The notes under the pieces: generated by a model
What the model was told of the DNA's origin: nothing
The model's input: the letters and a program-made list of their open reading frames with translations, nothing else
The model's database searches: none
From: an uncultured Erythrobacter sp.
Lineage (GTDB): Bacteria; Pseudomonadota; Alphaproteobacteria; Sphingomonadales; Sphingomonadaceae
Assembly: GCA_947495555.1 (NCBI GenBank)
Contig: CANLZI010000001.1
Span: forward strand, 1,960,861 to 2,024,860
Direction of reading: 5' to 3'
Length of the DNA: 64,000 nt
In this document: positions 42,926-51,202 of the stretch, piece by piece
Numbering within the stretch: position 1 is the first letter of the stretch
Layout: every line of letters starts with the position of its first letter
Position numbers and translations under genes: made by a program

Positions 42926-44269
42926 ATGGCTACGACGGCAGGCGCAGGACCATCTGCGCTAATATTGACTCAAAGCAAATGGCTGCGGTTGCTTACCGTA
43001 TTGCTTTTCTACTTTACCCAAGGCTTTCCTATAGGCCTGTTCTTCTACGCTATCCCGGCATGGATGGCCGCCAATGGTGCTGGTGCTAGCGATATTGCCT
43101 GGGTTGTCGGTGCTGGCGGATTGCCGTGGTCACTAAAACTGATCAACGGGTTCCTGATCGACCGATACACCTTCTTGCCCATGGGCCGTCGCAGGTCCTG
43201 GATTATCGGTGCGCAAACAATTTTGGTCGGGGTATTTGTTGCTGGAGCGATCATGTCTCCGGCCGCAAGCGATCTGACGCTGCTGGCTGGATTTGCCTTC
43301 GTCGCAAACTTTGCCGTCACGTTTCAGGATGTCGGTATCGATAGTTTGATGATCGACATGATGCCCGAGGAAGAACGCGCCCGCGCATCTGGGTTTATGT
43401 TTGGCGCACAGGTGATTGGCATCTCAGCTGCTACCGCGCTGGGCGGGGCAATGTTTCAAAATTTTGGCTTTGGGGCCGGCTTGGTCGCAGCCGCTGCGGT
43501 CCCGGCATTCGTGCTGCTTTACGGCATTCTTATCCGCGAAAGAGAGGGCGAGCGTCGCCTGCCTTGGAGCGCTGGCAAGGCGCATCCTAACAGCCAGCTA
43601 AACCAGATAGAGGCATGGTGGCCATTGCTGAAGCGCGCATTTCGCGCCTTGTTCTCTCCATACAGTCTTCTGCTGATACCGATCTTGCTTGGTCGTTCTA
43701 TACCGTATGGCAGCCTGGACACATTCAACCCCGTTCTGTTTACCCAAACGGTGGGTTGGGAATTGGACGAATGGACCAGTTTTTATGCGACGCTGACATT
43801 TGTCGGCGGAATATTTGCTTTGTTGCTGGGTGGCTGGATTGTTGAAAAACTGGGCGTGGAAAGGGCTATCCTTGGCGCTTCGATCTTTGGCGTTGCGCTG
43901 ATGCTCGTGATGGGATCAACCCAATCCATGTGGGGCAATGGTTGGTATTCTGCAGGCTTTGTCGTGCTGAATGATGCCGCCTTTCTGTTTTACTCAATTG
44001 CGATGATCCCGCTGTGTATGCGGTTGTGCTCACCCGCTGTCGCAGCAACGCAATTCACCATATTCATGGCCATCGGCAATTTTGGGCGGCCGATCGGCGC
44101 GACAATTGCGTCCTTCACTGCTGGTGAAGGTAACCCGCACTGGATGTATTGGATCGCCGGGATGACTTGGTGTGTCGTCGCGCTGACCGTCATCTTTGTG
44201 CGGTTCCCAAAGGCCAATGTCGCAAAGTCTACTCCAGACGGCGAGGGGATTGCAGCGCGCGTGAATTAG
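42926..44269 (+). CDS. MFS transporter, AmpG-like
   Basis: This 447-residue transporter has about twelve membrane segments. It starts with a hydrophilic N-terminus, then WLRLLTVLLFYFTQGFPIGL, GGLPWSLKLINGFLIDRYTF, and VTFQDVGIDSLMIDMMPEEE followed by ERARASGFMFGAQVIG, the last being the hallmark of AmpG-type permeases. AmpG moves muropeptides (GlcNAc-anhydroMurNAc peptides) from periplasm to cytoplasm for cell-wall recycling, but more distant relatives carry other substrates, so the substrate is not certain. A TTCAGCAA/TTGCTGAA hairpin lies in the 106-bp gap before it. Confidence 0.85.
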   Translation: MATTAGAGPSALILTQSKWLRLLTVLLFYFTQGFPIGLFFYAIPAWMAANGAGASDIAWVVGAGGLPWSLKLINGFLIDRYTFLPMGRRRSWIIGAQTILVGVFVAGAIMSPAASDLTLLAGFAFVANFAVTFQDVGIDSLMIDMMPEEERARASGFMFGAQVIGISAATALGGAMFQNFGFGAGLVAAAAVPAFVLLYGILIREREGERRLPWSAGKAHPNSQLNQIEAWWPLLKRAFRALFSPYSLLLIPILLGRSIPYGSLDTFNPVLFTQTVGWELDEWTSFYATLTFVGGIFALLLGGWIVEKLGVERAILGASIFGVALMLVMGSTQSMWGNGWYSAGFVVLNDAAFLFYSIAMIPLCMRLCSPAVAATQFTIFMAIGNFGRPIGATIASFTAGEGNPHWMYWIAGMTWCVVALTVIFVRFPKANVAKSTPDGEGIAARVN

Positions 44270-44284
44270 GGGCAAGCTGGCGCA

Positions 44285-44719
44285 ATGCTTCTATTCATCA
44301 TCCTGGCCGTTGTTTGCGGCCCCGCCATCATCTTCAAACTCATCGGACGCGATGTGAATACCGGAGGAGCGATTGGCATGGGACTGGCGTTCTTGATGTT
44401 CGGAGCCGGTCATTTTGCGGCAACCGAACCGATGACCATGCTGTTTCCCGATTGGGTGCCGCTGAAGCGAGAGATTGTTTTGGTGACGGGCGTGATGGAG
44501 ATCGTGGCCGGTATTGCTCTGTTCATCCCGAAATATCGCAAGCTGGCCGGATGGGCCGTGATCGCCATGCTGATCGGTTTTCTGCCAGCCAATATTTATG
44601 GCGCGATGGTGCAAGTGCCCTTTGGCGGACACGAAGAAGGTTTAAGCTATCTGCTGATTCGCATTCCCTTGCAGGCATTCCTGATCTGGTGGGCCTGGCG
44701 GTTCGCAGCGCGAGGATAG
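44285..44719 (+). CDS. Small DoxX-like membrane protein
   Basis: This 144-residue protein has four to five hydrophobic segments (MLLFIILAVVCGPAIIF, GMGLAFLMFGAGHFAA, IVLVTGVMEIVAGIALFI, and two near the C-terminus). The pattern GAGHF, EIVAGIALFIPKYRKLAGWA, and PANIYGAM resembles the DoxX/TMEM35-like family. It starts 15 bp after the MFS stop and may be co-transcribed with it. No function is known. It is not closely similar to the DoxX protein at 1-388. Confidence 0.75.
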   Translation: MLLFIILAVVCGPAIIFKLIGRDVNTGGAIGMGLAFLMFGAGHFAATEPMTMLFPDWVPLKREIVLVTGVMEIVAGIALFIPKYRKLAGWAVIAMLIGFLPANIYGAMVQVPFGGHEEGLSYLLIRIPLQAFLIWWAWRFAARG

Positions 44720-44766
44720 GCTTGGGCAATAGAACCCAATAGTCGCGCCGTGCGTTGGATAGGGGC

Positions 44767-47214
44767 ATGAGCACCACCGCCACAATCCCGGCCGAAATTG
44801 ACGCATGCTTCGCGGCGCGCAACTGGCGCATCAGGCGGCACCAAACTGACATGTTGGCGGCTAGCGCATCTGGCAAGCATGCCCTGCTGGTGGCAGAAAC
44901 TGGTGCGGGCAAGACGCTGGCCGGTTTCATTCCTACTCTGGCCGACTTTTGTCCCTCCACGTTAGATGGAGCCGCACCGCCAGACGGTCTGCACACGCTC
45001 TATGTCTCGCCCTTGAAGGCATTGGCGCATGATGTGCAGCGCAATCTGGTGACGCCGGTTGAGGAAATGGGGCTGAAGCTGCGGATCGAAACGCGCAGCG
45101 GTGATACGCCTTCGGATCGCAAGAAGCGCCAGCGGAGCAAGCCTCCGCATATTCTTCTGACGACGCCGGAAAGCCTGTCTCTATTGCTTTCCTATCCCGA
45201 TAGTTTCGAACTGTTTCGAGGGTTGAAGCGCGTGGTGGTGGACGAGGTCCACGCCTTTGCTGCGGGCAAACGAGGCGATCTGTTGGCTCTCGCGCTGTCT
45301 CGCTTGCAGGCGATTGCACCCGACATGCAGCGAGTTGCCTTGTCGGCCACCGTCGCAGACCCGGAACATTTTCGCGGCTGGCTGGCCCCGTGGGGTGATG
45401 TGGATGCAGTCGCTCTGGTTGAAGGGGAGCAAGGCGCCCCGGCTCAGGTGGATATTCTGCTACCCGAAGAAGAGCGCGTCCCGTGGGGCGGTCATGCCGG
45501 GCGCTGGGCCATCCCGCAGCTCTATCGCCAGATTCAGGACAATCGCACGACGCTGATTTTCACCAACACGCGCTTTCTGGCGGAGTTTATCTTCCAACTG
45601 CTGTGGGATGTGAACGAAGAAAATCTGCCGATCGGCATCCATCACGGCAGCTTAGCCAAGGAAGCCCGCCGCAAGGTTGAAGGCGCGATGGCCAGGGGCG
45701 AGCTGCGCGCATTGGTGTGTACCTCCAGCCTCGATCTGGGGGTCGATTGGGGTGATATCGATTGCGTGGTGCAGATGGGCGCGCCCAAGGGATCATCGCG
45801 CTTGCTGCAGCGTATTGGACGTGCTGGGCACCGGCTGGATGTGTCGAGCCGGGCTTTGCTCGTTCCGGGCAATAGGTTCGAGTTTTTGGAAGCAATGGCG
45901 GCCAAGGATGCCGTGGATGAAGGCCAACGCGATGCAGAGGCCTTTCGGCCGGGCGGGCTGGATGTGTTGGCGCAACATGTGATGGCCTGCGCTTGTGCCG
46001 GACCGTTCCATGAAGATGATCTGCTGCGCGAAGTTCGTTCCTCGCTCGCTTATGCGACCATCGATACGGACGACTGGCAACGGGTGCTCGGCTTTGTCGA
46101 GGACGGGGGGTACTCGCTCAAGGCCTATGACAAATTCAAGCGGATCAGGCGCGATGGACAAGGTGTCTGGCAGCTAACCCACCCACAGCATGCGCAGCGC
46201 CACCGGATGAATGCCGGGATCATTGTCGATAGCGAGATGCTGACGGTTCGCTTCAAAAATGGGCGCAATTTGGGCCGGGTGGAGGAACGCTTTGCTGCCA
46301 CGTTATCGGCCGGGGACACCTTCTTTTTTGCCGGCATGAGCCTGGAGGTGGAAAAGCTGCAGGACATGGATGTGATTGTTCGAGCAGCCAAAAAGTCGGC
46401 CACCATTCCCAGCTATGGCGGCCAACGCCTGCCGATCACCACCCATTTGGCTGAGCGCGTGCGGCACATGCTGGTCGATCGGGCCAAATGGGGCCGGTTT
46501 CCCGATGATGTGCGCGAATGGCTGGAAATGCAGGATTGGCGCAGCGAAATGCCGGGGCCGGGCAAGCTGCTGGTCGAAAGCTTCCTGCGCAACAAGAAGC
46601 ATTACAGCGTGTATTATACATTCGAGGGCTGGAACGCGAACCAGAGCCTGGGCATGTTGATCACCCGCCGGATGGAGGATCGCGGCCTTCAACCGGGCGG
46701 CTTTGTGGCGAATGATTACTCGCTGGCGGTATGGGGGTTGAAGCCGGTGGAGGATCCCGCTCCGCTGTTATCGCCCGACATTTTGACCAATGAATTCGTC
46801 GAATGGGTGGCCGAATCTCACTTGTTGCGCAGAGCATTCCGCGAAGTGGCGGTGATCAGCGGGCTGGTGGAGCGTCAGCATCCCGGCAAGCGCAAGAGCG
46901 GCAAGCAAGTCACCTTCTCAACCGACCTGATCTATGATGTGCTCAAGAAATACGAGCCGGACCATGTCTTGCTGGAGGCGGCCTGGGCCGATGCGCGTGC
47001 GCGCATGACCGATGTCGGCAGGTTGGGCGATCTTTTGGAGCGCTCCGCCAAAGAGCTGGTGCATGTCACGCTTGATCGGGTCAGCCCGATGGCAGTGCCC
47101 GTGATGACCATGATCGGGCGTGAGGCAGTTCCGCAAGGCGCGGTGGATGAAGAGCTGTTGATCGAAGCCGAGACCCTGGCCAGCGAAGCGATGCGGATGG
47201 ATGAGCGGAATTGA
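44767..47214 (+). CDS. Lhr-like, ligase-associated DNA damage response DEVH-box helicase
   Basis: This 815-residue superfamily 2 helicase has Walker A VAETGAGKTLAGFIPTL (near residue 42), DEVHAFAAGKRGDLLALAL (DEVH, near 158), LSATVADPEHF, motif IV-VI segments TLIFTNTRFLAEFI and VQMGAPKGSSRLLQRIGRAG, and a long C-terminal WH/DUF region (residues about 430-815). This matches the Lhr-C family, whose bacterial branch sits in a cluster with an ATP-dependent ligase, exonuclease and phosphoesterase. None of those genes is adjacent here. The ATG at 44767 was chosen over a TTG four codons earlier. It is convergent with the third Rieske gene. Confidence 0.92.
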   Translation: MSTTATIPAEIDACFAARNWRIRRHQTDMLAASASGKHALLVAETGAGKTLAGFIPTLADFCPSTLDGAAPPDGLHTLYVSPLKALAHDVQRNLVTPVEEMGLKLRIETRSGDTPSDRKKRQRSKPPHILLTTPESLSLLLSYPDSFELFRGLKRVVVDEVHAFAAGKRGDLLALALSRLQAIAPDMQRVALSATVADPEHFRGWLAPWGDVDAVALVEGEQGAPAQVDILLPEEERVPWGGHAGRWAIPQLYRQIQDNRTTLIFTNTRFLAEFIFQLLWDVNEENLPIGIHHGSLAKEARRKVEGAMARGELRALVCTSSLDLGVDWGDIDCVVQMGAPKGSSRLLQRIGRAGHRLDVSSRALLVPGNRFEFLEAMAAKDAVDEGQRDAEAFRPGGLDVLAQHVMACACAGPFHEDDLLREVRSSLAYATIDTDDWQRVLGFVEDGGYSLKAYDKFKRIRRDGQGVWQLTHPQHAQRHRMNAGIIVDSEMLTVRFKNGRNLGRVEERFAATLSAGDTFFFAGMSLEVEKLQDMDVIVRAAKKSATIPSYGGQRLPITTHLAERVRHMLVDRAKWGRFPDDVREWLEMQDWRSEMPGPGKLLVESFLRNKKHYSVYYTFEGWNANQSLGMLITRRMEDRGLQPGGFVANDYSLAVWGLKPVEDPAPLLSPDILTNEFVEWVAESHLLRRAFREVAVISGLVERQHPGKRKSGKQVTFSTDLIYDVLKKYEPDHVLLEAAWADARARMTDVGRLGDLLERSAKELVHVTLDRVSPMAVPVMTMIGREAVPQGAVDEELLIEAETLASEAMRMDERN

Positions 47215-47218
47215 GCGC

Positions 47219-48469
47219 TTAGCCGATCTTCTCAAGCGGGGGCCGCCCCAATGCTTCGCGATAGCTGGAGTGGAAATGATGCAAGGGCGCTTCGTTTCGG
47301 CCAAAGGTCGAATGTTCCAACAATCCCGATGCTGCCGCGATCTGTTGGTGTTCTCCCATGACATAATCTTCGGCTGACACCGTGCTGGAAAACGCCTCCA
47401 CTGTGGTTTCGGGCGTGCGAATGGCTCCGGGTTCGGCAATTCTTGTGTAGAAATTGTCCGTAGTAAGTAAATTAGTGCTGTCCGGATTGGCCGCTCGCTC
47501 GGCCTCATAAGCCGCCATAGCTTCGGGTGTGAAGTATCCATTCACCTTGGTTAGCGAACGCCCTGGATTATCCGGATCAGGATAGATGCGGGCCATATTC
47601 ATGCCCGTAGAAACGCATATCGCCTGGATATTGGGAAACAGGTAATAGAGGACAAAGGTTGCAGGCGTGATGGTCCATTGATCCTCGGGCACCTCGCGCA
47701 AAGCATCAATCCCCTTGCTGGCGGTTACAAACCGGTGGTGACGCCCAAATTCTTCTAGGTGCAGATTGTTGCCGTAGAACACATGCCCGAGCGTGTTTTT
47801 GTGCAGCTTGGGGAAGTGATAGGTCTCTCCAAAGGTGTCATTGGCCAGCTTCCAATTCAGCTTCATATCGATGTCGAGATCGGCGACATGAATGTAATCG
47901 GCAAAGTTCCAACCCTGCAACTCTTCCAGCAGTTCTGGACCGAGCAATGATTCGACATCCAAACTGGCCTTGGGCTGAGGATGGACAAACAGCAGGCCAG
48001 CTACTTCTTCGGCCGGCAATTCGACCAACCCCATGCAGTCTTTATCGACCGGCCCGAAATGGTCAGCGTCAGGGACGGCCAGCAATCGACCATCATTGCC
48101 GAATGTCCAGCTGTGAAACGGACAGGTGAACCGCGCAGCTTTGCCCTTGGACTGTTGGGCAACCCGCGCACCGCGATGACGGCACGCGTTGAGGAACGCG
48201 CGAAACCGGCCATCTTTGGATCGGGTCGCCAAGACAGGCACGCCGAAATCGTCGATTGTGAAGAAACTGCCGGCTTCGGGCAGGTCGCCGCTCAGACCAA
48301 TCACCTGGGGATGTTCGCGAAAGAAGCTATTCCACTCCCTCTTCGCCAGATCTGGGCAAACGTAATCGGACGTAGGCAATCGGTATTGCGCACCTGCGTC
48401 AATGTTTCGGTTTTCGTCAAGCTGGCTCATCAATTCCTTGATGATGCGAATGGTTGTGTCTTGCTTCAC
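47219..48469 (-). CDS. Rieske aromatic ring-hydroxylating oxygenase, alpha subunit (3)
   Basis: This 416-residue oxygenase has Rieske ligands in CRHRG and CPFHSW (near residues 93-118) and the iron site in NWKLANDTFGETYHFPKLH (near 203). The C-terminus carries EDYVMGEHQQIAAASGLLEH followed by FGRNE and HFH, an arrangement shared with the first Rieske protein, so those two are the closer relatives. It begins MKQDTTIRIIKEL at 48469, about 115 bp downstream of exbD(3). It stands 30 kb from the catabolic island and has no linked beta subunit, reductase or dehydrogenase. Its end is four bases from the convergent helicase stop. Confidence 0.92.
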   Translation of the reverse strand: MKQDTTIRIIKELMSQLDENRNIDAGAQYRLPTSDYVCPDLAKREWNSFFREHPQVIGLSGDLPEAGSFFTIDDFGVPVLATRSKDGRFRAFLNACRHRGARVAQQSKGKAARFTCPFHSWTFGNDGRLLAVPDADHFGPVDKDCMGLVELPAEEVAGLLFVHPQPKASLDVESLLGPELLEELQGWNFADYIHVADLDIDMKLNWKLANDTFGETYHFPKLHKNTLGHVFYGNNLHLEEFGRHHRFVTASKGIDALREVPEDQWTITPATFVLYYLFPNIQAICVSTGMNMARIYPDPDNPGRSLTKVNGYFTPEAMAAYEAERAANPDSTNLLTTDNFYTRIAEPGAIRTPETTVEAFSSTVSAEDYVMGEHQQIAAASGLLEHSTFGRNEAPLHHFHSSYREALGRPPLEKIG

Positions 48470-48583
48470 GCGGTTTTCCTTCCGCGACCCCGGCTAGGTA
48501 CTATCACATGCTGTCTGTCCGATAAACTGCCGCGGGTATCAGGGCAGGTCCCGGACCATGAGGGCGGCGCAACTCAGCTCTTT

Positions 48584-49030
48584 CTAACGCTCGAAACTGC
48601 GGTGACGTGCATTGCCGATGAAGGCGAATTTCTCGGCTCCGGCATCTTTGATCAGCGCAATGGTCTTGGCCGAGGTATCATAGCTTGCCAAGGCAGCAGG
48701 CTCGAACCGAAGCAGAGGCTCTTCAGGCATCTGCGCGGCATGATAGACTTGCGCGCGCAAGTCGTCGTGCGTGATCGGGTTGCCGTTCCAGAACAAACCA
48801 TCCTGAGCATCAATGAACACCGTGTTCTCTGCCACATTGATCGGCTGGGTCGGCGGTATTCCCGGCAAATCAACCTCGGTCTTATGAGTGGCGATCGGAA
48901 CGACCATGATCAGCATGATGATCAGAACCAGCAAGACGTCGATAAAGGGGGTGACGTTCATTTCTCCCATTGGGCGACCCTTGCCGTTGGGAAGAGCGTA
49001 TAAATTGGGGCGAGCGATAGTGACTGGCAT
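48584..49030 (-). CDS. ExbD-like biopolymer transport protein (3)
   Basis: This 148-residue protein has one N-terminal membrane helix with the conserved proton-pathway aspartate: MGEMNVTPFIDVLLVLIIML. The periplasmic part ends with LLRFEPAALASYDTSAKTIA and KFAFIGNARHRSFE. It is clearly the paralogue of ExbD(2) (FEPEALASYDLTARVL, KFGFVGNEKYRQFGT). The ATG at 49030 has AGGAGAG upstream; the frame extends to 49084. It lies beyond a terminator and so is not a plain member of the tonB operon. A weak promoter-like TTAGGC-N16-TATATA could lie in the gap. Confidence 0.88.
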   Translation of the reverse strand: MPVTIARPNLYALPNGKGRPMGEMNVTPFIDVLLVLIIMLIMVVPIATHKTEVDLPGIPPTQPINVAENTVFIDAQDGLFWNGNPITHDDLRAQVYHAAQMPEEPLLRFEPAALASYDTSAKTIALIKDAGAEKFAFIGNARHRSFER

Positions 49031-49229
49031 GGCGTCTCTCCTCTTGCGGGGCGCTTTACATTGGCACCAGCCAATCGCGCCCATATGAGACTATATACCA
49101 TTACCAATAGGTTGCCTAACGCGTACCCGTATGGCTTTAGCAACTTACCGGCGGATGGGGTCGGGGCAGCCGAGCATGGACCATGCACACGGGCCCATAC
49201 GTGCGGCGTCAATTCATTGGACAACAAAA

Positions 49230-49253
49230 AAGGGGCGGATCGCTCCGCCCCTT
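49230..49253 (-). terminator. Rho-independent terminator between exbD(2) and exbD(3)
   Basis: AAGGGGCGGA pairs perfectly with TCCGCCCCTT around a 4-base loop (49240-49243). Read leftward, the stem runs into TTTTTTG. It is the natural 3' end of the tonB-exbB-exbD-exbD transcript and would separate the third exbD gene. Confidence 0.92.
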
Positions 49254-49290
49254 CTTGGGATCCGGCCCAAACCGGAATATCTTTCGTCGA

Positions 49291-49722
49291 TCAGGTACCG
49301 AACTGGCGGTACTTCTCGTTGCCAACAAACCCAAACTTGGTCACGCCAGATGCCTTGATCACATTCAGCACGCGAGCCGTCAGATCATAGCTAGCCAACG
49401 CTTCTGGTTCGAACTGTAATTCAGGTTCAACCGCGAATGTCGTGGTCTCACTGAGCAGATCCACCAATCCTTGCTGGTTCACCGGATTGGCATTCCACAG
49501 AATTTGGCCTTCTTGGGTCAACACCAGCTTGTTCTTGATCGGATCGATCGGAACATCGGGTGGTGTCGCTGAAGGCTGCGGAAGATCGATATCGACCGAG
49601 TGGGTCGCAACCGGGATGGTGATGATGAACATGATGAGCAGAACGAGCAGAACGTCGATCAACGGCGTCATGTTCATTTCCATCATCGGGGCGCCATCAT
49701 CCTTGCCGCCTGACATTGCCAT
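49291..49722 (-). CDS. ExbD-like biopolymer transport protein (2)
   Basis: This 143-residue protein has a short cytoplasmic N-terminus with KDDGAPMMEMNMTPLIDVL, which holds the conserved aspartate at the start of its single membrane helix, and then a periplasmic domain (QPSATPPDVPIDPIKNKLVL to FVGNEKYRQFGT). ExbD works with ExbB to convert proton motive force into TonB motion. It lies 45 bp after exbD(1) and just before the terminator. Confidence 0.93.
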   Translation of the reverse strand: MAMSGGKDDGAPMMEMNMTPLIDVLLVLLIMFIITIPVATHSVDIDLPQPSATPPDVPIDPIKNKLVLTQEGQILWNANPVNQQGLVDLLSETTTFAVEPELQFEPEALASYDLTARVLNVIKASGVTKFGFVGNEKYRQFGT

Positions 49723-49767
49723 GGTAGTTTACTCCTATCTCTCTCTAAACTGGATCAGCAAACGGGA

Positions 49768-50298
49768 TTACCCGTTCGGATCAACCGGGTTAGAGATAAA
49801 TCCGACCGTCGGGTAACCGGCAGCCTGAACATTGTAGATTGCGCCAGCCACACAGCGCCATGGGGCATTAACGTCACCGCGGATATGAACCTGCGGAATG
49901 GCGTCGGGATCTTCCATGATCGCCTCGGCACCACCAGCGCGCTGAACAATGAGATCAAGGCGTTCGAATGCCCGATCGTAAAGCTCTTGCGAATTAACCG
50001 GCGTTGTGTTGCCGAAATAGACCCGGCACTCGCCGCTGCGTGATGCGCCTTCAAAGCCAGGCTCGCCAGCGGCCAAGCCATTCACATCAGTTGTGCTGAC
50101 GGTGAGCTGGAGGTTTTCCACCTTATCTTTCGATTCGATCGACTCCATCACTGGAATCTGCAGTTTTTCAATGGTCTGAATAGCCACCGGAACCGCGATA
50201 AGGAAGATGATCAAGAGCACCAACATCACGTCAACCAGTGGCGTGGTGTTAATGTCTGACATTGGGGTATCGGCCCCGCCTCCCGTAGAAATCGCCAT
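49768..50298 (-). CDS. ExbD-like biopolymer transport protein (1)
   Basis: This 176-residue ExbD has SDINTTPLVDVMLVLLIIFL with the conserved aspartate in the membrane helix. Its periplasmic domain is longer than in the other two copies and has two cysteines, in SGECRVYFGNTTPV and APWRCVAGAIYN, that could form a disulfide bond. The extra segment (residues about 65-95: VSTTDVNGLAAGEPGFEGAS) is absent in the other ExbDs. It is the first exbD gene after exbB, with about 75 bp between. Probably a heteromeric complex component with ExbD(2). Confidence 0.92.
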   Translation of the reverse strand: MAISTGGGADTPMSDINTTPLVDVMLVLLIIFLIAVPVAIQTIEKLQIPVMESIESKDKVENLQLTVSTTDVNGLAAGEPGFEGASRSGECRVYFGNTTPVNSQELYDRAFERLDLIVQRAGGAEAIMEDPDAIPQVHIRGDVNAPWRCVAGAIYNVQAAGYPTVGFISNPVDPNG

Positions 50299-50373
50299 TG
50301 CTAAATCCTATCGATTAAATTGCACTGTCGGTTGAGCATTGGGGACCGCCATCGGCAGCCCCCTTTGCGTCAA

Positions 50374-51141
50374 TCAGGCTTTCTTCGCAGGAGCAGCTGC
50401 TGGACGTGCGGCAGCTTTCTTAGGAGCCGCTGCGGGCACCACTGGCTTAACCGCACCATTCGAGTTGATGAAGGCCAGGATGTCGGTCGAGAAACCGGTG
50501 AGGTTTTCGGCAATCCGACGGTTACGGCTCTGCAACCAGTTGTAGGCAAGCACGGCAGGCACAGCCACCAGCAGACCGATCGCGGTCATGATCAAGGCTT
50601 CACCAACTGGGCCAGCAACCTTATCGATCGATGCCGAGCCGGCCAGGCCGATGTTGATCAGTGCGCGGTAGATACCGATCACCGTACCCAGCAGTCCAAC
50701 AAATGGTGATGTAGCACCAACCGTTGCGAGGAATGGCAGGCCGCCAGCAAGGCGTGCATTGATCAGATCTTCTGAACGTTGCATCGAGCCGTGCAGATAA
50801 TCATGCGCTTCCAGGCTGTCAGTCATCTTGGCAACATCGTCATTGGCCTTGTTCGCATCGTCTGCGAGCTGACGCCATGCGCTGTTCTTTTCCAGCTTGG
50901 TCGCACCTTCTTGCAGCGTGCTAGCACGCCAGAAGTTGTTCTTAACAGCCTTATACTGACGCATAATCTTGTTCTGTTCGAGCAGCTTGGTGATCAGGAT
51001 GTAGAACGAGCCCACAGACATAATCACAAGCACACTCAGAATGAACCAGGCGATCGCGCCGCCTTGTTCCATTGCTTCCCAGAAACCAAATGCGTTTTGT
51101 GGAGCGTCGCCTGCTCCAGCGGCTAGAAGTTCGATAATCAT
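50374..51141 (-). CDS. exbB: ExbB-like proton-channel protein
   Basis: This 255-residue protein has three membrane helices: a first one at WFILSVLVIMSVGSFYILIT, and a second/third pair in FLATVGATSPFVGLLGTVIG and ALIMTAIGLLVAVPAVLAYN, the MotA/TolQ/ExbB signature. A C-terminal Ala/Pro/Lys-rich tail follows (KPVVPAAAPKKAAARPAAAP). It forms the pentameric channel with ExbD that powers TonB. The ATG at 51141 is preferred over the longer frame to 51201 because the protein starts cleanly and has an AGAGGA site. A GGCCA-TGTT-TGGCC hairpin (51180-51193) lies between tonB and this gene. Confidence 0.94.
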   Translation of the reverse strand: MIIELLAAGAGDAPQNAFGFWEAMEQGGAIAWFILSVLVIMSVGSFYILITKLLEQNKIMRQYKAVKNNFWRASTLQEGATKLEKNSAWRQLADDANKANDDVAKMTDSLEAHDYLHGSMQRSEDLINARLAGGLPFLATVGATSPFVGLLGTVIGIYRALINIGLAGSASIDKVAGPVGEALIMTAIGLLVAVPAVLAYNWLQSRNRRIAENLTGFSTDILAFINSNGAVKPVVPAAAPKKAAARPAAAPAKKA

Positions 51142-51202
51142 TGCGAAAAATCCTCTTAAAAATATCCCGAAAGGTCGACGGCCATGTTTGGCCGCACCCA
51201 AA

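Noticed and set aside
47981..49003. A 340-codon open frame opposite the third Rieske gene and exbD(3)
   Set aside because: It crosses two unrelated genes and lacks any domain signal.
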